From Flavobacterium petrolei (lineage in GTDB: Bacteria > Bacteroidota > Bacteroidia > Flavobacteriales > Flavobacteriaceae): a DNA stretch of 64,000 nucleotides. The notes beneath the pieces are model-generated. The model worked only from the letters and a program-made list of their open reading frames with translations. It had not been told where the DNA came from and searched no databases. Both the position numbers and the translations under genes were made by a program. Numbering within the stretch: the first letter of the stretch is position 1; each line of letters opens with the position of its first letter. The DNA is taken from the NCBI RefSeq assembly GCF_003314435.2, contig NZ_QNVY02000001.1, forward strand, positions 1,417,895 through 1,481,894, written 5' to 3'. Below are positions 34,642-43,331 of the stretch, one piece after another.

Positions 34642-35724
34642 ATGGAAAACAAGAAAGAAATGAGAAATTGGTTGAATGAATTCAATTTGACTCATCCATT
34701 TGTGATCGCAGGACCTTGTAGTGCTGAAACAGAAGAACAAGTATTGAAAATTGCACATGAATTGAAAGATTCAGATGTAAGTGTTTTTAGAGCAGGAATT
34801 TGGAAACCAAGAACACGTCCGGGAGGATTTGAAGGTGTTGGTGAAATTGGATTGAAATGGTTAAAAAAAGCTAAAGAACAAACCGGATTGCTAATGGGAA
34901 CGGAAGTGGCAAATGCGGCTCACGTAAAATTGGCTTTGGAATATGATATTGATGTATTGTGGATTGGTGCAAGAACTACCGTAAATCCTTTTGCAATGCA
35001 GGAAATTGCAGATGCTTTAGTAGGAACTAAAAAAATCGTATTGGTTAAGAATCCGGTGAATCCAGATTTGTCTTTATGGTTGGGCGGCGTTGAGCGCTTG
35101 TACAATGCTGGAATTGAAAAATTAGGGGTAATTCATAGAGGTTTTTCAACTTACGAAAAAACAAAATACAGAAACATTCCAGAATGGCAGATTGCTATTG
35201 AATTGCAAAATAAATTCCCAGATTTACCTTTAATAATTGACCCGTCTCATATTACAGGAGACCGCAAAATGATTCTTGAAGTTACTCAACAAGCTTTAGA
35301 TTTGAATTATGACGGTATGATTATCGAAACACATTACGATCCAGACAATGCATGGAGTGATGCTGCGCAGCAAGTGACTCCGGATGCTTTGAAACAAATT
35401 TTTATTGATTTGAAGGTAAGAAAAGTAAACGATGTATCGGATGCATTTACTCAAAAAATGGCTAAATTAAGAGCTAATATCGATGTTTTAGATGCTACGT
35501 TGTTAGAGCTTTTGGGTAAAAGAATGAAAGTAGCGGATGAAATAGGTCAAGTGAAAAAAGACGCAAACGTTGCTGTATTGCAAAACAATCGATGGAATGA
35601 AATCCTTGGAAAAATGATTTTGGATGGTGAGAAAAAAGGATTGACGGAAGAATTTGTACTAAAAATGTTCAAAGCAATACACCAAGAAAGTATTGGGCAC
35701 CAAGAAAAAGTGTTGAACGCATAA
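34642..35724 (+). CDS. Bifunctional DAHP synthase / chorismate mutase
   Basis: A 360-residue fusion of the entry enzyme of the shikimate pathway with chorismate mutase. The first part (about 15-265) is a type I-beta DAHP synthase (FVIAGPCSAETEEQV, RAGIWKPRTRPGGFEG, PLIIDPSHITGDRK). The C-terminal 90 residues form an AroQ-type mutase (KLRANIDVLDATLLELLGKRMKVADEIG). Having the mutase in this operon completes chorismate-to-Phe/Tyr under the pheA attenuator. Confidence 0.95.
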   Translation: MENKKEMRNWLNEFNLTHPFVIAGPCSAETEEQVLKIAHELKDSDVSVFRAGIWKPRTRPGGFEGVGEIGLKWLKKAKEQTGLLMGTEVANAAHVKLALEYDIDVLWIGARTTVNPFAMQEIADALVGTKKIVLVKNPVNPDLSLWLGGVERLYNAGIEKLGVIHRGFSTYEKTKYRNIPEWQIAIELQNKFPDLPLIIDPSHITGDRKMILEVTQQALDLNYDGMIIETHYDPDNAWSDAAQQVTPDALKQIFIDLKVRKVNDVSDAFTQKMAKLRANIDVLDATLLELLGKRMKVADEIGQVKKDANVAVLQNNRWNEILGKMILDGEKKGLTEEFVLKMFKAIHQESIGHQEKVLNA

Positions 35725-35727
35725 AAT

Positions 35728-35775
35728 GATTTAAGATTTAAGATTGAGGATTAACGATTTCTGATTTTTGATTTC
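35728..35775 (+). repeat. Word-like intergenic repeat, GATTAACGATTT family, copy 4
   Basis: GATTTAAGATTTAAGATTGA then GGATTAACGATTTCTGATTT lies after the DAHP synthase gene. Confidence 0.7.
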
Positions 35776-35890
35776 GTGAGCCATTAATTTAGATTTTTAA
35801 AAAAATTCCTGCCGCTTTTGTAAAAAAAAGTTGTGGGGATTTTTTATTTTTAATTGTATGTAAAGTTGTTCAAAGTGAAAAACTTCAAAC

Positions 35891-35914
35891 TTTATCCCGA
35901 AGCTTCGGGATAAA
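35891..35914. repeat. Perfect 24-base palindrome
   Basis: TTTATCCCGAAG followed by its exact reverse complement (ATCCCGAAGCTTCGGGAT core). A related TCCCGACGCTTCGGGATCGG occurs at 60371. It is upstream of the rsgA promoter. Confidence 0.8.
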
Positions 35915-35929
35915 CCTAAAACAAAGAAT

Positions 35930-35980
35930 TATCTTTGCAAAGTCTTAGATTTTAAATTAGAAATCTAAAATCGTTAATAT
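35930..35980 (+). promoter_or_regulatory. rsgA promoter followed by a reversed word repeat
   Basis: Exact -7 box TATCTTTG at 35930-35937; the -33 region is weak. From 35944 the sequence is a reverse-orientation copy of the GATTAACGATTT word repeat (AAATCTAAAATCGTTAATAT). Confidence 0.55.
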
Positions 35981-35998
35981 TCAATCAAATAATCCTAA

Positions 35999-36976
35999 AT
36001 GACAGGACTCGTATATAAATCTACAGGAAGTTGGTACACCGTAAAATCCGAACAAGGTGATTTTATCGAATGCCGTATGAAAGGGAAATTTCGAATAAAA
36101 GGAATCAAAAGTACCAATCCTATTGCTGTAGGTGATGTTGTGGATTATGAACTTGAAGAGACATCAGACACGGTTACAGGAACCATTCATAAAATTCATG
36201 ATAGAAAGAATTATATTGTACGTAAATCAGTGAATTTATCGCATCAGATGCATATTATTGCGTCTAATATTGATCGCGTTTTCTTGTTAGTTACCATTAA
36301 TAATCCTCCAACGACTTTTAATTTTATTGACCGTTTTCTGGTTACTGCCGAAGCATACGGAATTGAAACGATATTAGTTTTTAATAAAATAGACACTTTT
36401 GATGACGCCACACTTGATGAGCAATTGTATATGCAGCATGTGTATCAAGAAATAGGGTACAAATGTCTGCGTGTTTCTTCTACTGAAATGAAAGGAATTG
36501 AGGAATTGAAAGCAATGATGATTGGCAAAGTGAGTATGTTCTCTGGGCATTCCGGTGTTGGAAAATCAACTTTAGTAAATGCTATGGAACCTTCCTTGCA
36601 TTTAAAAACAAAAACGATTTCTGAAGCAAGTAAACAAGGACAGCATACCACAACATTTGCTGAGATGTATGATTTGTCTTTTGATGCTAAAATTATTGAC
36701 ACGCCAGGTATCAAAGGTTTTGGAATTGTGGACATGGAAAAAGAGGAAATTAGTGGCTATTTCCCTGAGTTTTTCAAATTGAAAGAACAATGTAAATTCA
36801 ATAATTGTTTGCATAAAGACGAACCGCATTGCGCCATCAAAGCAGCTTTAGAAAGAGATGAAATCGCGTGGTCCCGTTATAGAAGTTACCTTAAAATTCT
36901 GGAAGGAGACGATGAAAATTACCGTACTGATATCCATAATGAGGATAGAATAATCAGTGATAAGACGAGGGAATAA
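35999..36976 (+). CDS. rsgA: Ribosome small-subunit-dependent GTPase A
   Basis: A late 30S assembly factor. The 325-residue protein has an N-terminal OB fold and a circularly permuted GTPase domain with G4 FNKID ahead of G1 GHSGVGKST (about 182-190) and DTPGIKGFG. A C-terminal zinc site follows (CKFNNCLHKDEPHC, about 266-279). The next gene is dtd, 36 bases downstream, so the two are probably cotranscribed. Confidence 0.96.
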   Translation: MTGLVYKSTGSWYTVKSEQGDFIECRMKGKFRIKGIKSTNPIAVGDVVDYELEETSDTVTGTIHKIHDRKNYIVRKSVNLSHQMHIIASNIDRVFLLVTINNPPTTFNFIDRFLVTAEAYGIETILVFNKIDTFDDATLDEQLYMQHVYQEIGYKCLRVSSTEMKGIEELKAMMIGKVSMFSGHSGVGKSTLVNAMEPSLHLKTKTISEASKQGQHTTTFAEMYDLSFDAKIIDTPGIKGFGIVDMEKEEISGYFPEFFKLKEQCKFNNCLHKDEPHCAIKAALERDEIAWSRYRSYLKILEGDDENYRTDIHNEDRIISDKTRE

Positions 36977-37012
36977 TAATATCAATTTCAAAAATCAATT
37001 TTAATTTTAAAA

Positions 37013-37465
37013 ATGAAAGTTGTAATTCAAAGGGTTTCCTCCGCCTCCGTAACTATAGACAATAAAATTGTAGCCGATATCCAAAAAGGATTGTTGGTTT
37101 TAGTTGGTATTGAAGATGCGGATAACCAGGAAGATATCAATTGGTTAGCTACAAAAATAGCCAACATCCGTATTTTTGGGGATGAAAATGACGTGATGAA
37201 TTTATCCGTCAAAGATATAAATGGCGATATTATTGTGGTAAGTCAATTTACATTGCATGCCGCTACCAAAAAAGGCAATCGTCCTTCGTATATAAAAGCT
37301 TCAAAACCTGAGGTTGCCATTCCATTGTATGAGAATTTTGTAAAACGTCTGGAAATAGAGTTTGGTAAAAAAGTGCAAACTGGCATATTTGGCGCTGATA
37401 TGAAAGTGCTTTTATTAAATGACGGTCCAGTAACAATAGTAATTGACAGTAAAAATAAAGAATAA
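37013..37465 (+). CDS. dtd: D-aminoacyl-tRNA deacylase
   Basis: Removes D-amino acids from mischarged tRNA. The 150 residues begin MKVVIQRVSSASVTID and contain the catalytic SQFTLHA motif and the C-terminal NDGPVTIVID with the Gly-Pro pair. Length matches the family. It overlaps nothing; the MazG-like gene starts two bases after its stop. Confidence 0.96.
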   Translation: MKVVIQRVSSASVTIDNKIVADIQKGLLVLVGIEDADNQEDINWLATKIANIRIFGDENDVMNLSVKDINGDIIVVSQFTLHAATKKGNRPSYIKASKPEVAIPLYENFVKRLEIEFGKKVQTGIFGADMKVLLLNDGPVTIVIDSKNKE

Positions 37466-37466
37466 A

Positions 37467-37793
37467 ATGAACCTAAAAAACTCGCAACTCGACGTAGATA
37501 CTTGGATCAAAGAACACGGCGTTCGTTATTTTAACGAATTAACCAATATGGCACAACTTACCGAAGAAGTAGGCGAAGTGGCCCGAATCATTGCTCGTCG
37601 TTATGGCGAACAATCCGAAAAAGAAAGCGATAAAAATAAAGACCTTGGCGAAGAATTAGCCGATGTAGTTTTTGTGGTATTGTGTTTGGCAAACCAAACC
37701 GGAATCGATTTACAAGCCGCTTTCAATAAAAAGATGGATTTAAAATCTGTTAGAGATAAAGACCGTCACAAAAACAACGAAAAACTCAAATAA
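37467..37793 (+). CDS. MazG-like nucleotide pyrophosphohydrolase
   Basis: A 108-residue all-alpha NTP pyrophosphohydrolase with the metal-binding helices LTEEVGEVARIIARR and LGEELADVVFVVLCLANQ (EExxE and ExxD patterns). The family cleaves nucleotide triphosphates in housecleaning roles. The start is ATG 37467, directly after the dtd stop; the open frame further upstream overlaps dtd and is not needed. Confidence 0.9.
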   Translation: MNLKNSQLDVDTWIKEHGVRYFNELTNMAQLTEEVGEVARIIARRYGEQSEKESDKNKDLGEELADVVFVVLCLANQTGIDLQAAFNKKMDLKSVRDKDRHKNNEKLK

Positions 37794-37807
37794 TTTGTGA
37801 AGTATAA

Positions 37808-37872
37808 ATTATGAATTATAAATGTGGAGTGGTAAATTGCGAACTTGAATTATACCACTCATAATTCATAAT
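37808..37872 (+). repeat. Long imperfect hairpin upstream of aroA
   Basis: ATTATGAATTAT (37808-37819) pairs perfectly with ATAATTCATAAT (37861-37872). Inside it GAGTGGTA (37827-37834) pairs with TACCACTC (37853-37860). No T run follows, so it is not a classical terminator. Confidence 0.75.
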
Positions 37873-37893
37873 TCACAACTCATAATTAGCTAC

Positions 37894-39126
37894 ATGAATT
37901 TAAAATTAAGAACGAATTCACAATTCACAATTGATAATTCACAATTAAATATTACCGGTTCAAAAAGTGAAACCAACAGACTACTGTTATTACAAGCTTT
38001 ATTCCCAAATATTACTTTGGCCAATACTTCCAATTCTGATGACAGCGAGGTCATGCAAAAAGCATTGAAAGGAAATGAGGAAATAGTTGATATTCATCAT
38101 GCGGGAACTGCGATGCGTTTCTTAACGGCATATTTTGCTGTAAACGAAGGTCGCGAATTAGTGTTGACCGGCTCTCAACGAATGACGGAGCGTCCCATAA
38201 AAGTTTTAGTGGAAGCCTTGGAGCAATTAGGGGCTAAAATCTCCTACGAGAAAGAAGTAGGATATCCACCAATTCGAATCAAAGGACAAAAAATCACGGC
38301 TTCTAAAGTGAATATACCTGCTAATGTAAGCAGTCAATACATATCGGCGTTATTATTAGTAGCGCCAAAACTAGAAAACGGTATCGAAATTACTTTGGTT
38401 GGCGAAATCACTTCCGTTCCTTATATCAAAATGACATTGGCTTTGTTGAATGATTTGGATATCAAAACCAGTTTCGAAGGAAATGTGATTACGGTATATC
38501 CAAAACAAGAAGTAGCGTCGAAAGTAATGACCGTTGAATCCGATTGGAGTTCTGCATCATACTTTTTTAGTTTAGCTGCCTTGGCCGAAAATGCTACCAT
38601 TTCATTAAACAGTTATACAGAAACCAGTTTGCAAGGCGATTCGGCTTTGGTTGAAATCTACAAACAAATGGGTGTTGAAACGCATTTTGAAGGAAATAAA
38701 ATGACTCTGGTAAAACAGTCTGATTTTAAACCGGAAAATTTAACCTTAGAATTGAATAACACACCAGATATCGCCCAAACCATTGTGATTACTTGCCTTG
38801 GATTAGGAATTGGTTGTCATCTTACAGGGCTTCATACCTTGAAAATTAAAGAAACAGACCGACTAGAAGCACTTAGAATAGAGTTGACAAAATTGGGAGC
38901 CAATATTTCTGTGACCAATGATAGCTTGACACTTGTGGCTTCAAACCAAATCAATCCTAATGTTAAAATTGCGACTTATAACGATCACCGAATGGCGATG
39001 GCATTTGCACCATTAGCTATAAAAGTGCCAATTATCATCGAAAACGCGGAAGTCGTTTCAAAATCATACCCTGATTTTTGGGAAGACATGAAGAAGTTAG
39101 GATTTAATGTGTCTGAAATTTTGTAA
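37894..39126 (+). CDS. aroA: 3-phosphoshikimate 1-carboxyvinyltransferase (EPSP synthase)
   Basis: The sixth shikimate-pathway step. The 410 residues show GSKSETNRLLLLQAL (about 22-36), HAGTAMRFLTAYFA, GSQRMTERPIKVL, and the C-terminal DHRMAMAFAPLAI with catalytic residues. The first twenty or so codons (NSQFTIDNSQLNITGSKS) are written in the AATTCACAATTGATAATTC words that also fill the upstream spacer, so the repeat seems to have extended into, or given rise to, the N-terminus. It is separate from the aromatic operon at 31.5-35.7 kb. Confidence 0.94.
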   Translation: MNLKLRTNSQFTIDNSQLNITGSKSETNRLLLLQALFPNITLANTSNSDDSEVMQKALKGNEEIVDIHHAGTAMRFLTAYFAVNEGRELVLTGSQRMTERPIKVLVEALEQLGAKISYEKEVGYPPIRIKGQKITASKVNIPANVSSQYISALLLVAPKLENGIEITLVGEITSVPYIKMTLALLNDLDIKTSFEGNVITVYPKQEVASKVMTVESDWSSASYFFSLAALAENATISLNSYTETSLQGDSALVEIYKQMGVETHFEGNKMTLVKQSDFKPENLTLELNNTPDIAQTIVITCLGLGIGCHLTGLHTLKIKETDRLEALRIELTKLGANISVTNDSLTLVASNQINPNVKIATYNDHRMAMAFAPLAIKVPIIIENAEVVSKSYPDFWEDMKKLGFNVSEIL

Positions 39127-39193
39127 ATTAAATTTTATGTAGTGCCTTCGAGCCTTTGTGGTAGTGGACTTTTGAAAATAAACAGCAAAACAC

Positions 39194-39225
39194 TTGACAA
39201 CGCCTATCTCACAATCGTATATTTG
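39194..39225 (+). promoter_or_regulatory. queA promoter
   Basis: TTGAC (39194-39198) and an exact -7 box TATATTTG (39218-39225), 21 bases between TTG and TA: one of the cleanest promoters here. Confidence 0.8.
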
Positions 39226-39290
39226 CAAACTATTATAATTTATTGAGGCTTAACTCGTAACTTATAATTCATAACTCATAAATTTATCAA

Positions 39291-40340
39291 ATGAAATTAT
39301 CACATTTTCAATTCGATTTGCCAAAAGAACTTCTTGCCGAATATCCAGCTGAAAACAGAGACGAATCTCGTCTAATGGTTATTGATCGCAAGAAAGGAAC
39401 TATAGAGCACAAAATGTTCAAAGATGTTATCGATTATTTTGACGAAGGTGATGTTTTAATTCTGAATAACACGAAAGTTTTTCCAGCTCGTTTGTACGGA
39501 AATAAAGAAAAAACTGGAGCTAGAATCGAAGTTTTTTTACTTAGAGAATTAAATTCTGAGCAAAGACTTTGGGATGTTTTAGTTGATCCGGCACGTAAAA
39601 TTAGAATTGGTAACAAACTATATTTTGGAGATGACGATTCATTAGTGGCTGAGGTTATCGACAATACAACTTCTCGTGGAAGAACATTGCGTTTCCTTTA
39701 CGATGGTTCGTATGAAGAATTCAGAAATAAATTGACAGAACTTGGAGAAACTCCAATCCCAAAATATATTTCTAGAGATGTAACTCCGGAAGATGCGGAA
39801 CGTTACCAAACTATTTATGCTAAAGAAGAAGGAGCTGTTGCAGCGCCAACTGCAGGATTGCACTTCTCGAAACATTTATTGAAAAAACTGGAAATCAAAG
39901 GAATCAAATTTGCCGAAGTTACGCTTCACGTAGGTTTGGGAACTTTCAATCCAGTTGAGGTTGAAGATTTATCAAAACACAAAATGGATTCTGAGGAATT
40001 AAAAATTACTCAGGAAGCATGTGATATCGTGAATGAAGCCAAAGCTAAAAAGAAGCGTATTTGTACCGTAGGAACTACTTCTATGCGTGCCGTTGAAAGC
40101 TCAGTTTCGTCACAAAACACCTTGAATCCGTTTGACGGATGGACAAACAAATTCGTTTTTCCTCCTCATGATTTCACAATTCCAACGTGTATGATTACTA
40201 ATTTTCACACACCAAAATCAACTTTATTAATGATGGTTTCCGCATTTTGTGGTCATGATTTAATGAAAAAAGCATACGCAGAAGCAATCGAAAAAGAATA
40301 TAAATTCTATTCTTACGGTGATGCAATGATGATTATCTAA
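39291..40340 (+). CDS. queA: S-adenosylmethionine:tRNA ribosyltransferase-isomerase
   Basis: Makes epoxyqueuosine in tRNA using SAM as ribosyl donor. The 349-residue protein has [47 protein letters not shown] and [10 protein letters not shown], all typical of QueA. Its SAM use links it loosely to the metK block. Another queuosine gene, queE, lies at 57.8 kb. Confidence 0.97.
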   Translation: MKLSHFQFDLPKELLAEYPAENRDESRLMVIDRKKGTIEHKMFKDVIDYFDEGDVLILNNTKVFPARLYGNKEKTGARIEVFLLRELNSEQRLWDVLVDPARKIRIGNKLYFGDDDSLVAEVIDNTTSRGRTLRFLYDGSYEEFRNKLTELGETPIPKYISRDVTPEDAERYQTIYAKEEGAVAAPTAGLHFSKHLLKKLEIKGIKFAEVTLHVGLGTFNPVEVEDLSKHKMDSEELKITQEACDIVNEAKAKKKRICTVGTTSMRAVESSVSSQNTLNPFDGWTNKFVFPPHDFTIPTCMITNFHTPKSTLLMMVSAFCGHDLMKKAYAEAIEKEYKFYSYGDAMMII

Positions 40341-40363
40341 TCTAGATTTAGATTCTAAATAAG

Positions 40364-40393
40364 AAAATCTCGTCAGTAATGGCGAGATTTTTT
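40364..40393 (+). terminator. Terminator after queA
   Basis: AAATCTCG (40365-40372) pairs with CGAGATTT (40383-40390), 10-base loop, followed by T residues. Confidence 0.85.
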
Positions 40394-40404
40394 TATTTTA
40401 TAAG

Positions 40405-40505
40405 GGTGTGTCCCGCTGAAAAAGCGGGTCGGGCTCTACGCTGTATCTTTATTTTCTTAAAGAAAGAAAATAAAGGATGCCGCTTCGATTCCTCACACGA
40501 CGTTC
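40405..40505 (+). repeat. Dispersed structured repeat, copy E
   Basis: CGGGCTCTACGCTGTATC, then a stem TTTATTTTCTT/AAGAAAATAAA, then GGATGCCGCTTCGATTCCTC. It has the same plan as copies A-D but a different central stem sequence. A small CCCGCT...AGCGGG hairpin precedes it. The open frame across it is not a gene. Confidence 0.75.
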
Positions 40506-40529
40506 TGTGTATAAAAGAGGTTTGTATTC

Positions 40530-41285
40530 CTAATTCACTTGATACACCAATCGCACCGTGATATTAGCCGTTTTGTTTTTGGATTGTGTATTAAAAGAAC
40601 CGCCATAAGAAAAATCTTCTGATGAGTTTTGACCGGTAATTTGAAAAACGCCCATATCTGATTTCTTTAAATTTCCTAAACTCGCATCTGCATTTTCAGC
40701 AATACTTTTCGCTCTGATGCTCGCGTCTTTTGTGGCTTCGGCAATCATTTTTATTTTTAACTCAGCCAGTTTGGTGTAATAATATTCCGGTGGAGACGAA
40801 TAAAATTCCACACCTGAGTTGATCAATTCACTGGATTGTCTGGACAATTCTTCAATTTTATTTACTTCCTTAGATTGGATACTTACACTTTGAGTTAAAG
40901 TAAATCCAGTGAAAATTTGCTGTCTTGTAGTTCCGTTTTCATTGAAGGTAGTTTCAAAATCCTTATTGAAATTCACCGCTGAGAAAACCATTTCATTCGG
41001 CGCAATTCCTTTGCCTGATAAATAACTTTTTATTTTTTCTCTATCAGCATCTAATGCGGCATAAGCATCTTTCAAAGTCATACTTTTTTTAGAAAACGAA
41101 CCGCTCCAAACAATCAAATCCGATACGAAATCCTTCTTTCCGGAACCTGTAACGCTTATAGTATCGTTACTTTTATTTCGATTCTGAAAAGCATTCGAAA
41201 ATAAATACGAGGAAATTACCACAGCGATGGCAATAATAATAACGTTCAAACTGTTTTTAAGCATGGCTAAGAATTTTAAATTCAA
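40530..41285 (-). CDS. SIMPL (DUF541) domain protein
   Basis: A 251-residue envelope protein with one N-terminal membrane anchor (NSLNVIIIAIAVVISSYLF) and a SIMPL domain (DTISVTGSGKKDFVSDLIVWSGSF ... TANITVRLVYQVN). The family function is poorly known (stress- or envelope-linked). Starts are possible at Met1 or Met8 (MLKNSLNV). It stands as a single gene with a divergent kynureninase upstream. Confidence 0.88.
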   Translation of the reverse strand: MNLKFLAMLKNSLNVIIIAIAVVISSYLFSNAFQNRNKSNDTISVTGSGKKDFVSDLIVWSGSFSKKSMTLKDAYAALDADREKIKSYLSGKGIAPNEMVFSAVNFNKDFETTFNENGTTRQQIFTGFTLTQSVSIQSKEVNKIEELSRQSSELINSGVEFYSSPPEYYYTKLAELKIKMIAEATKDASIRAKSIAENADASLGNLKKSDMGVFQITGQNSSEDFSYGGSFNTQSKNKTANITVRLVYQVN

Positions 41286-41445
41286 TCAAATATAAGTAAA
41301 TAACGAGTAGTTTCTTAATTCAGTATGGGAATTGGGAACTATTTTTTTGTATTCGAAAATTTAACTATTGTATAGCTTTCCAATCAATGTTAACTATATT
41401 ATCATTCGTCCATTTTTACTACTTTTACAAAACAAAATACAAATC

Positions 41446-42732
41446 ATGACATTCGAAAATACCCTTGAATTTGCAAAAAAATTGGATTCACAAGATCAAT
41501 TACATAAATACCAAGATGAATTTATTTTTCCGCAGGTAAAGGGGAAAAAGGTGATTTATTTCACAGGAAATTCACTGGGATTACAACCTAAACGTACTAA
41601 AGCGTATGTAGATGAGGTGATGAATGATTGGGCAAACCTCGCTGTTGAAGGACATTTTTACAGTGAAAAACCTTGGTGGGATTACCATGAACGATTTGCA
41701 AATCCGTTGAGTAAAATTGTGGGTGCACTTCCAAGCGAAGTTACAGTGATGAATACATTAACAGTAAATCTTCATTTGTTGATGGTTTCTTTTTACCGAC
41801 CAACAAAGACCAGATATAAAATTATTTGTGAGGAAAAAGCATTTCCTTCGGATCAATATATGTTTCAAAGTCAGGTTCATTTTCATCGATACAAACCAGA
41901 AGATGCTATTATCGAAATCAAACGTCGAGAAGGCGAACACAACATTCGCTTAGAAGATGTTTTGGCAAAAATTGAAGAAGTTGGTGAAGAGTTGGCTTTG
42001 GTTTTAATTGGTGGAGTCAATTATTACACCGGACAAGTTTTTGATATGAAAACCATAACAGCTGCAGGCCATAAAGCTGGAGCTTATGTAGGTTGGGATT
42101 TGGCGCATGCTGCAGGAAATGTGAAACTGGAATTGCACAATTGGGATATTGATTTCGCAGCTTGGTGCAGTTATAAGTACATGAATTCAGGACCGGGGAA
42201 TGCTTCAGGATGTTTTATTCATGAAAAGCATCATAATAATTCAGAGTTGCCTAGATTCGCGGGTTGGTGGGGACATAATAAAGAACGTCGTTTCAAAATG
42301 GAGCCCACTTTTGATCCTGTGCATGGAGCCGACGGTTGGCAAATCAGCAATTTACCGGTACTATCTTTGGCGCCTTATTTAGCATCAGTCGACATGTTTG
42401 ACGAAATAGGGATGGACGCTTTAATCCAGAAAAGAGATTTAATAACTTCTTATTTAGAATTTATTCTACATGAAATTGACAAAGAAGTCGATAGTAGTTT
42501 CGAGATTATTACACCTTCTGATCCAGCGGAAAGAGCGTCTCAATTATCAGTCTTACTGCATGGGGAAGGACGCAGTTTATTTGATTATTTGATGAAAAAC
42601 GGAGTCATAACGGATTGGCGCGAACCTAATGTTATCCGTTTAGCGCCGGTGCCATTGTATACTTCTTTTGAAGACATGTATGAGTTTGGTCAGATTCTGA
42701 AAGCAGGTATTCTGGGCAAAGCGAATCTTTAA
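41446..42732 (+). CDS. kynU: Kynureninase
   Basis: A PLP enzyme cleaving kynurenine or 3-hydroxykynurenine to (3-hydroxy)anthranilate and alanine. The 428-residue protein has the PLP lysine K244 in WCSYKYMNSGPGN, YFTGNSLGLQPKRT and GWDLAHAAGN, all family motifs. The start is ATG 41446, since the longer frame from 41368 adds an unconserved stretch. Kynurenine monooxygenase is encoded 5.4 kb downstream. Together they imply tryptophan degradation or de novo NAD synthesis by the kynurenine route. Confidence 0.96.
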   Translation: MTFENTLEFAKKLDSQDQLHKYQDEFIFPQVKGKKVIYFTGNSLGLQPKRTKAYVDEVMNDWANLAVEGHFYSEKPWWDYHERFANPLSKIVGALPSEVTVMNTLTVNLHLLMVSFYRPTKTRYKIICEEKAFPSDQYMFQSQVHFHRYKPEDAIIEIKRREGEHNIRLEDVLAKIEEVGEELALVLIGGVNYYTGQVFDMKTITAAGHKAGAYVGWDLAHAAGNVKLELHNWDIDFAAWCSYKYMNSGPGNASGCFIHEKHHNNSELPRFAGWWGHNKERRFKMEPTFDPVHGADGWQISNLPVLSLAPYLASVDMFDEIGMDALIQKRDLITSYLEFILHEIDKEVDSSFEIITPSDPAERASQLSVLLHGEGRSLFDYLMKNGVITDWREPNVIRLAPVPLYTSFEDMYEFGQILKAGILGKANL

Positions 42733-42821
42733 ATTATATAAATAATAACCTGAATTGCATAAGTGTAATTTACAGGTTTAAACGTTTCTTTGTAGTATTA
42801 CAAATTGAAAAAAATCAAATT

Positions 42822-43253
42822 ATGAAAGTATTATATTTTATATTAGTAGCTATACTTGTTGTTTCTTGTCAGAACCAAGGAAAAATGGAAATTGAAAAAG
42901 CTAAAGTAGCAACAGTAGATTCCATGAAAGTTGAAATGGAAAAGGCAAGAGTAATTGACTCTATGAAACAAGAAATGGTCAAAATTGAAGCTGCTAGAAT
43001 TGAAACGCAAAAAGAAGTTGTTGTTGTAAACAAGCAATCACCTTCGACTACAACGACTACAACAAATACTACCACGCAAAGAAAAGGCTGGAGTAGTACT
43101 GCAAAAGGTGCTGTAATAGGCGCTGGTGTAGGTGCTGCAACTGGTGCTATTATCAGTAAGAAAAAAGTACAAGGTGCTATTATTGGTGGTGTAGCTGGTG
43201 CTGGAGTAGGTGCAGGAACCGGAGCAATTATAGACGGAAGCAAAAAGAATTAG
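42822..43253 (+). CDS. Lipoprotein with glycine-zipper domain
   Basis: A 143-residue protein with a lipobox (ILVVSCQNQ, Cys16), a charged helical stretch with repeated Lys/Met/Glu (VEMEKARVIDSMKQEMVKIE), a Thr-rich linker, and a C-terminal glycine zipper (GAVIGAGVGAATGAIISKKK). Such proteins are membrane-associated and of unclear role. No operon partner. Confidence 0.85.
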   Translation: MKVLYFILVAILVVSCQNQGKMEIEKAKVATVDSMKVEMEKARVIDSMKQEMVKIEAARIETQKEVVVVNKQSPSTTTTTTNTTTQRKGWSSTAKGAVIGAGVGAATGAIISKKKVQGAIIGGVAGAGVGAGTGAIIDGSKKN

Positions 43254-43272
43254 ATTTATCCGTAAAATAAAC

Positions 43273-43315
43273 AAGAGTGTTTAAGTTCATAATAGAATTT
43301 AAACACTCTTTTTTT
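43273..43315. terminator. Bidirectional terminator between the lipoprotein and photolyase genes
   Basis: AAGAGTGTTTAA (43273-43284) pairs with TTAAACACTCTT (43299-43310) with a T run on the plus strand. Confidence 0.88.
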
Positions 43316-43331
43316 ATGGGAAAATTTGGGT

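Noticed and set aside
37808..37872. Hairpin upstream of aroA as a terminator or attenuator
   Set aside because: The stem is strong but has no T run and no leader ORF. It fits the local palindromic word repeats better.
40379..40561. 60-codon plus-strand open frame after queA
   Set aside because: It consists of terminator and dispersed repeat copy E sequence and overlaps the end of the SIMPL gene.
42869..43243. 124-codon Ala/Pro/Val-rich frame antisense to the glycine-zipper lipoprotein
   Set aside because: It is a mirror of the Gly/Ala/Thr repeats of the real gene and has no family features.
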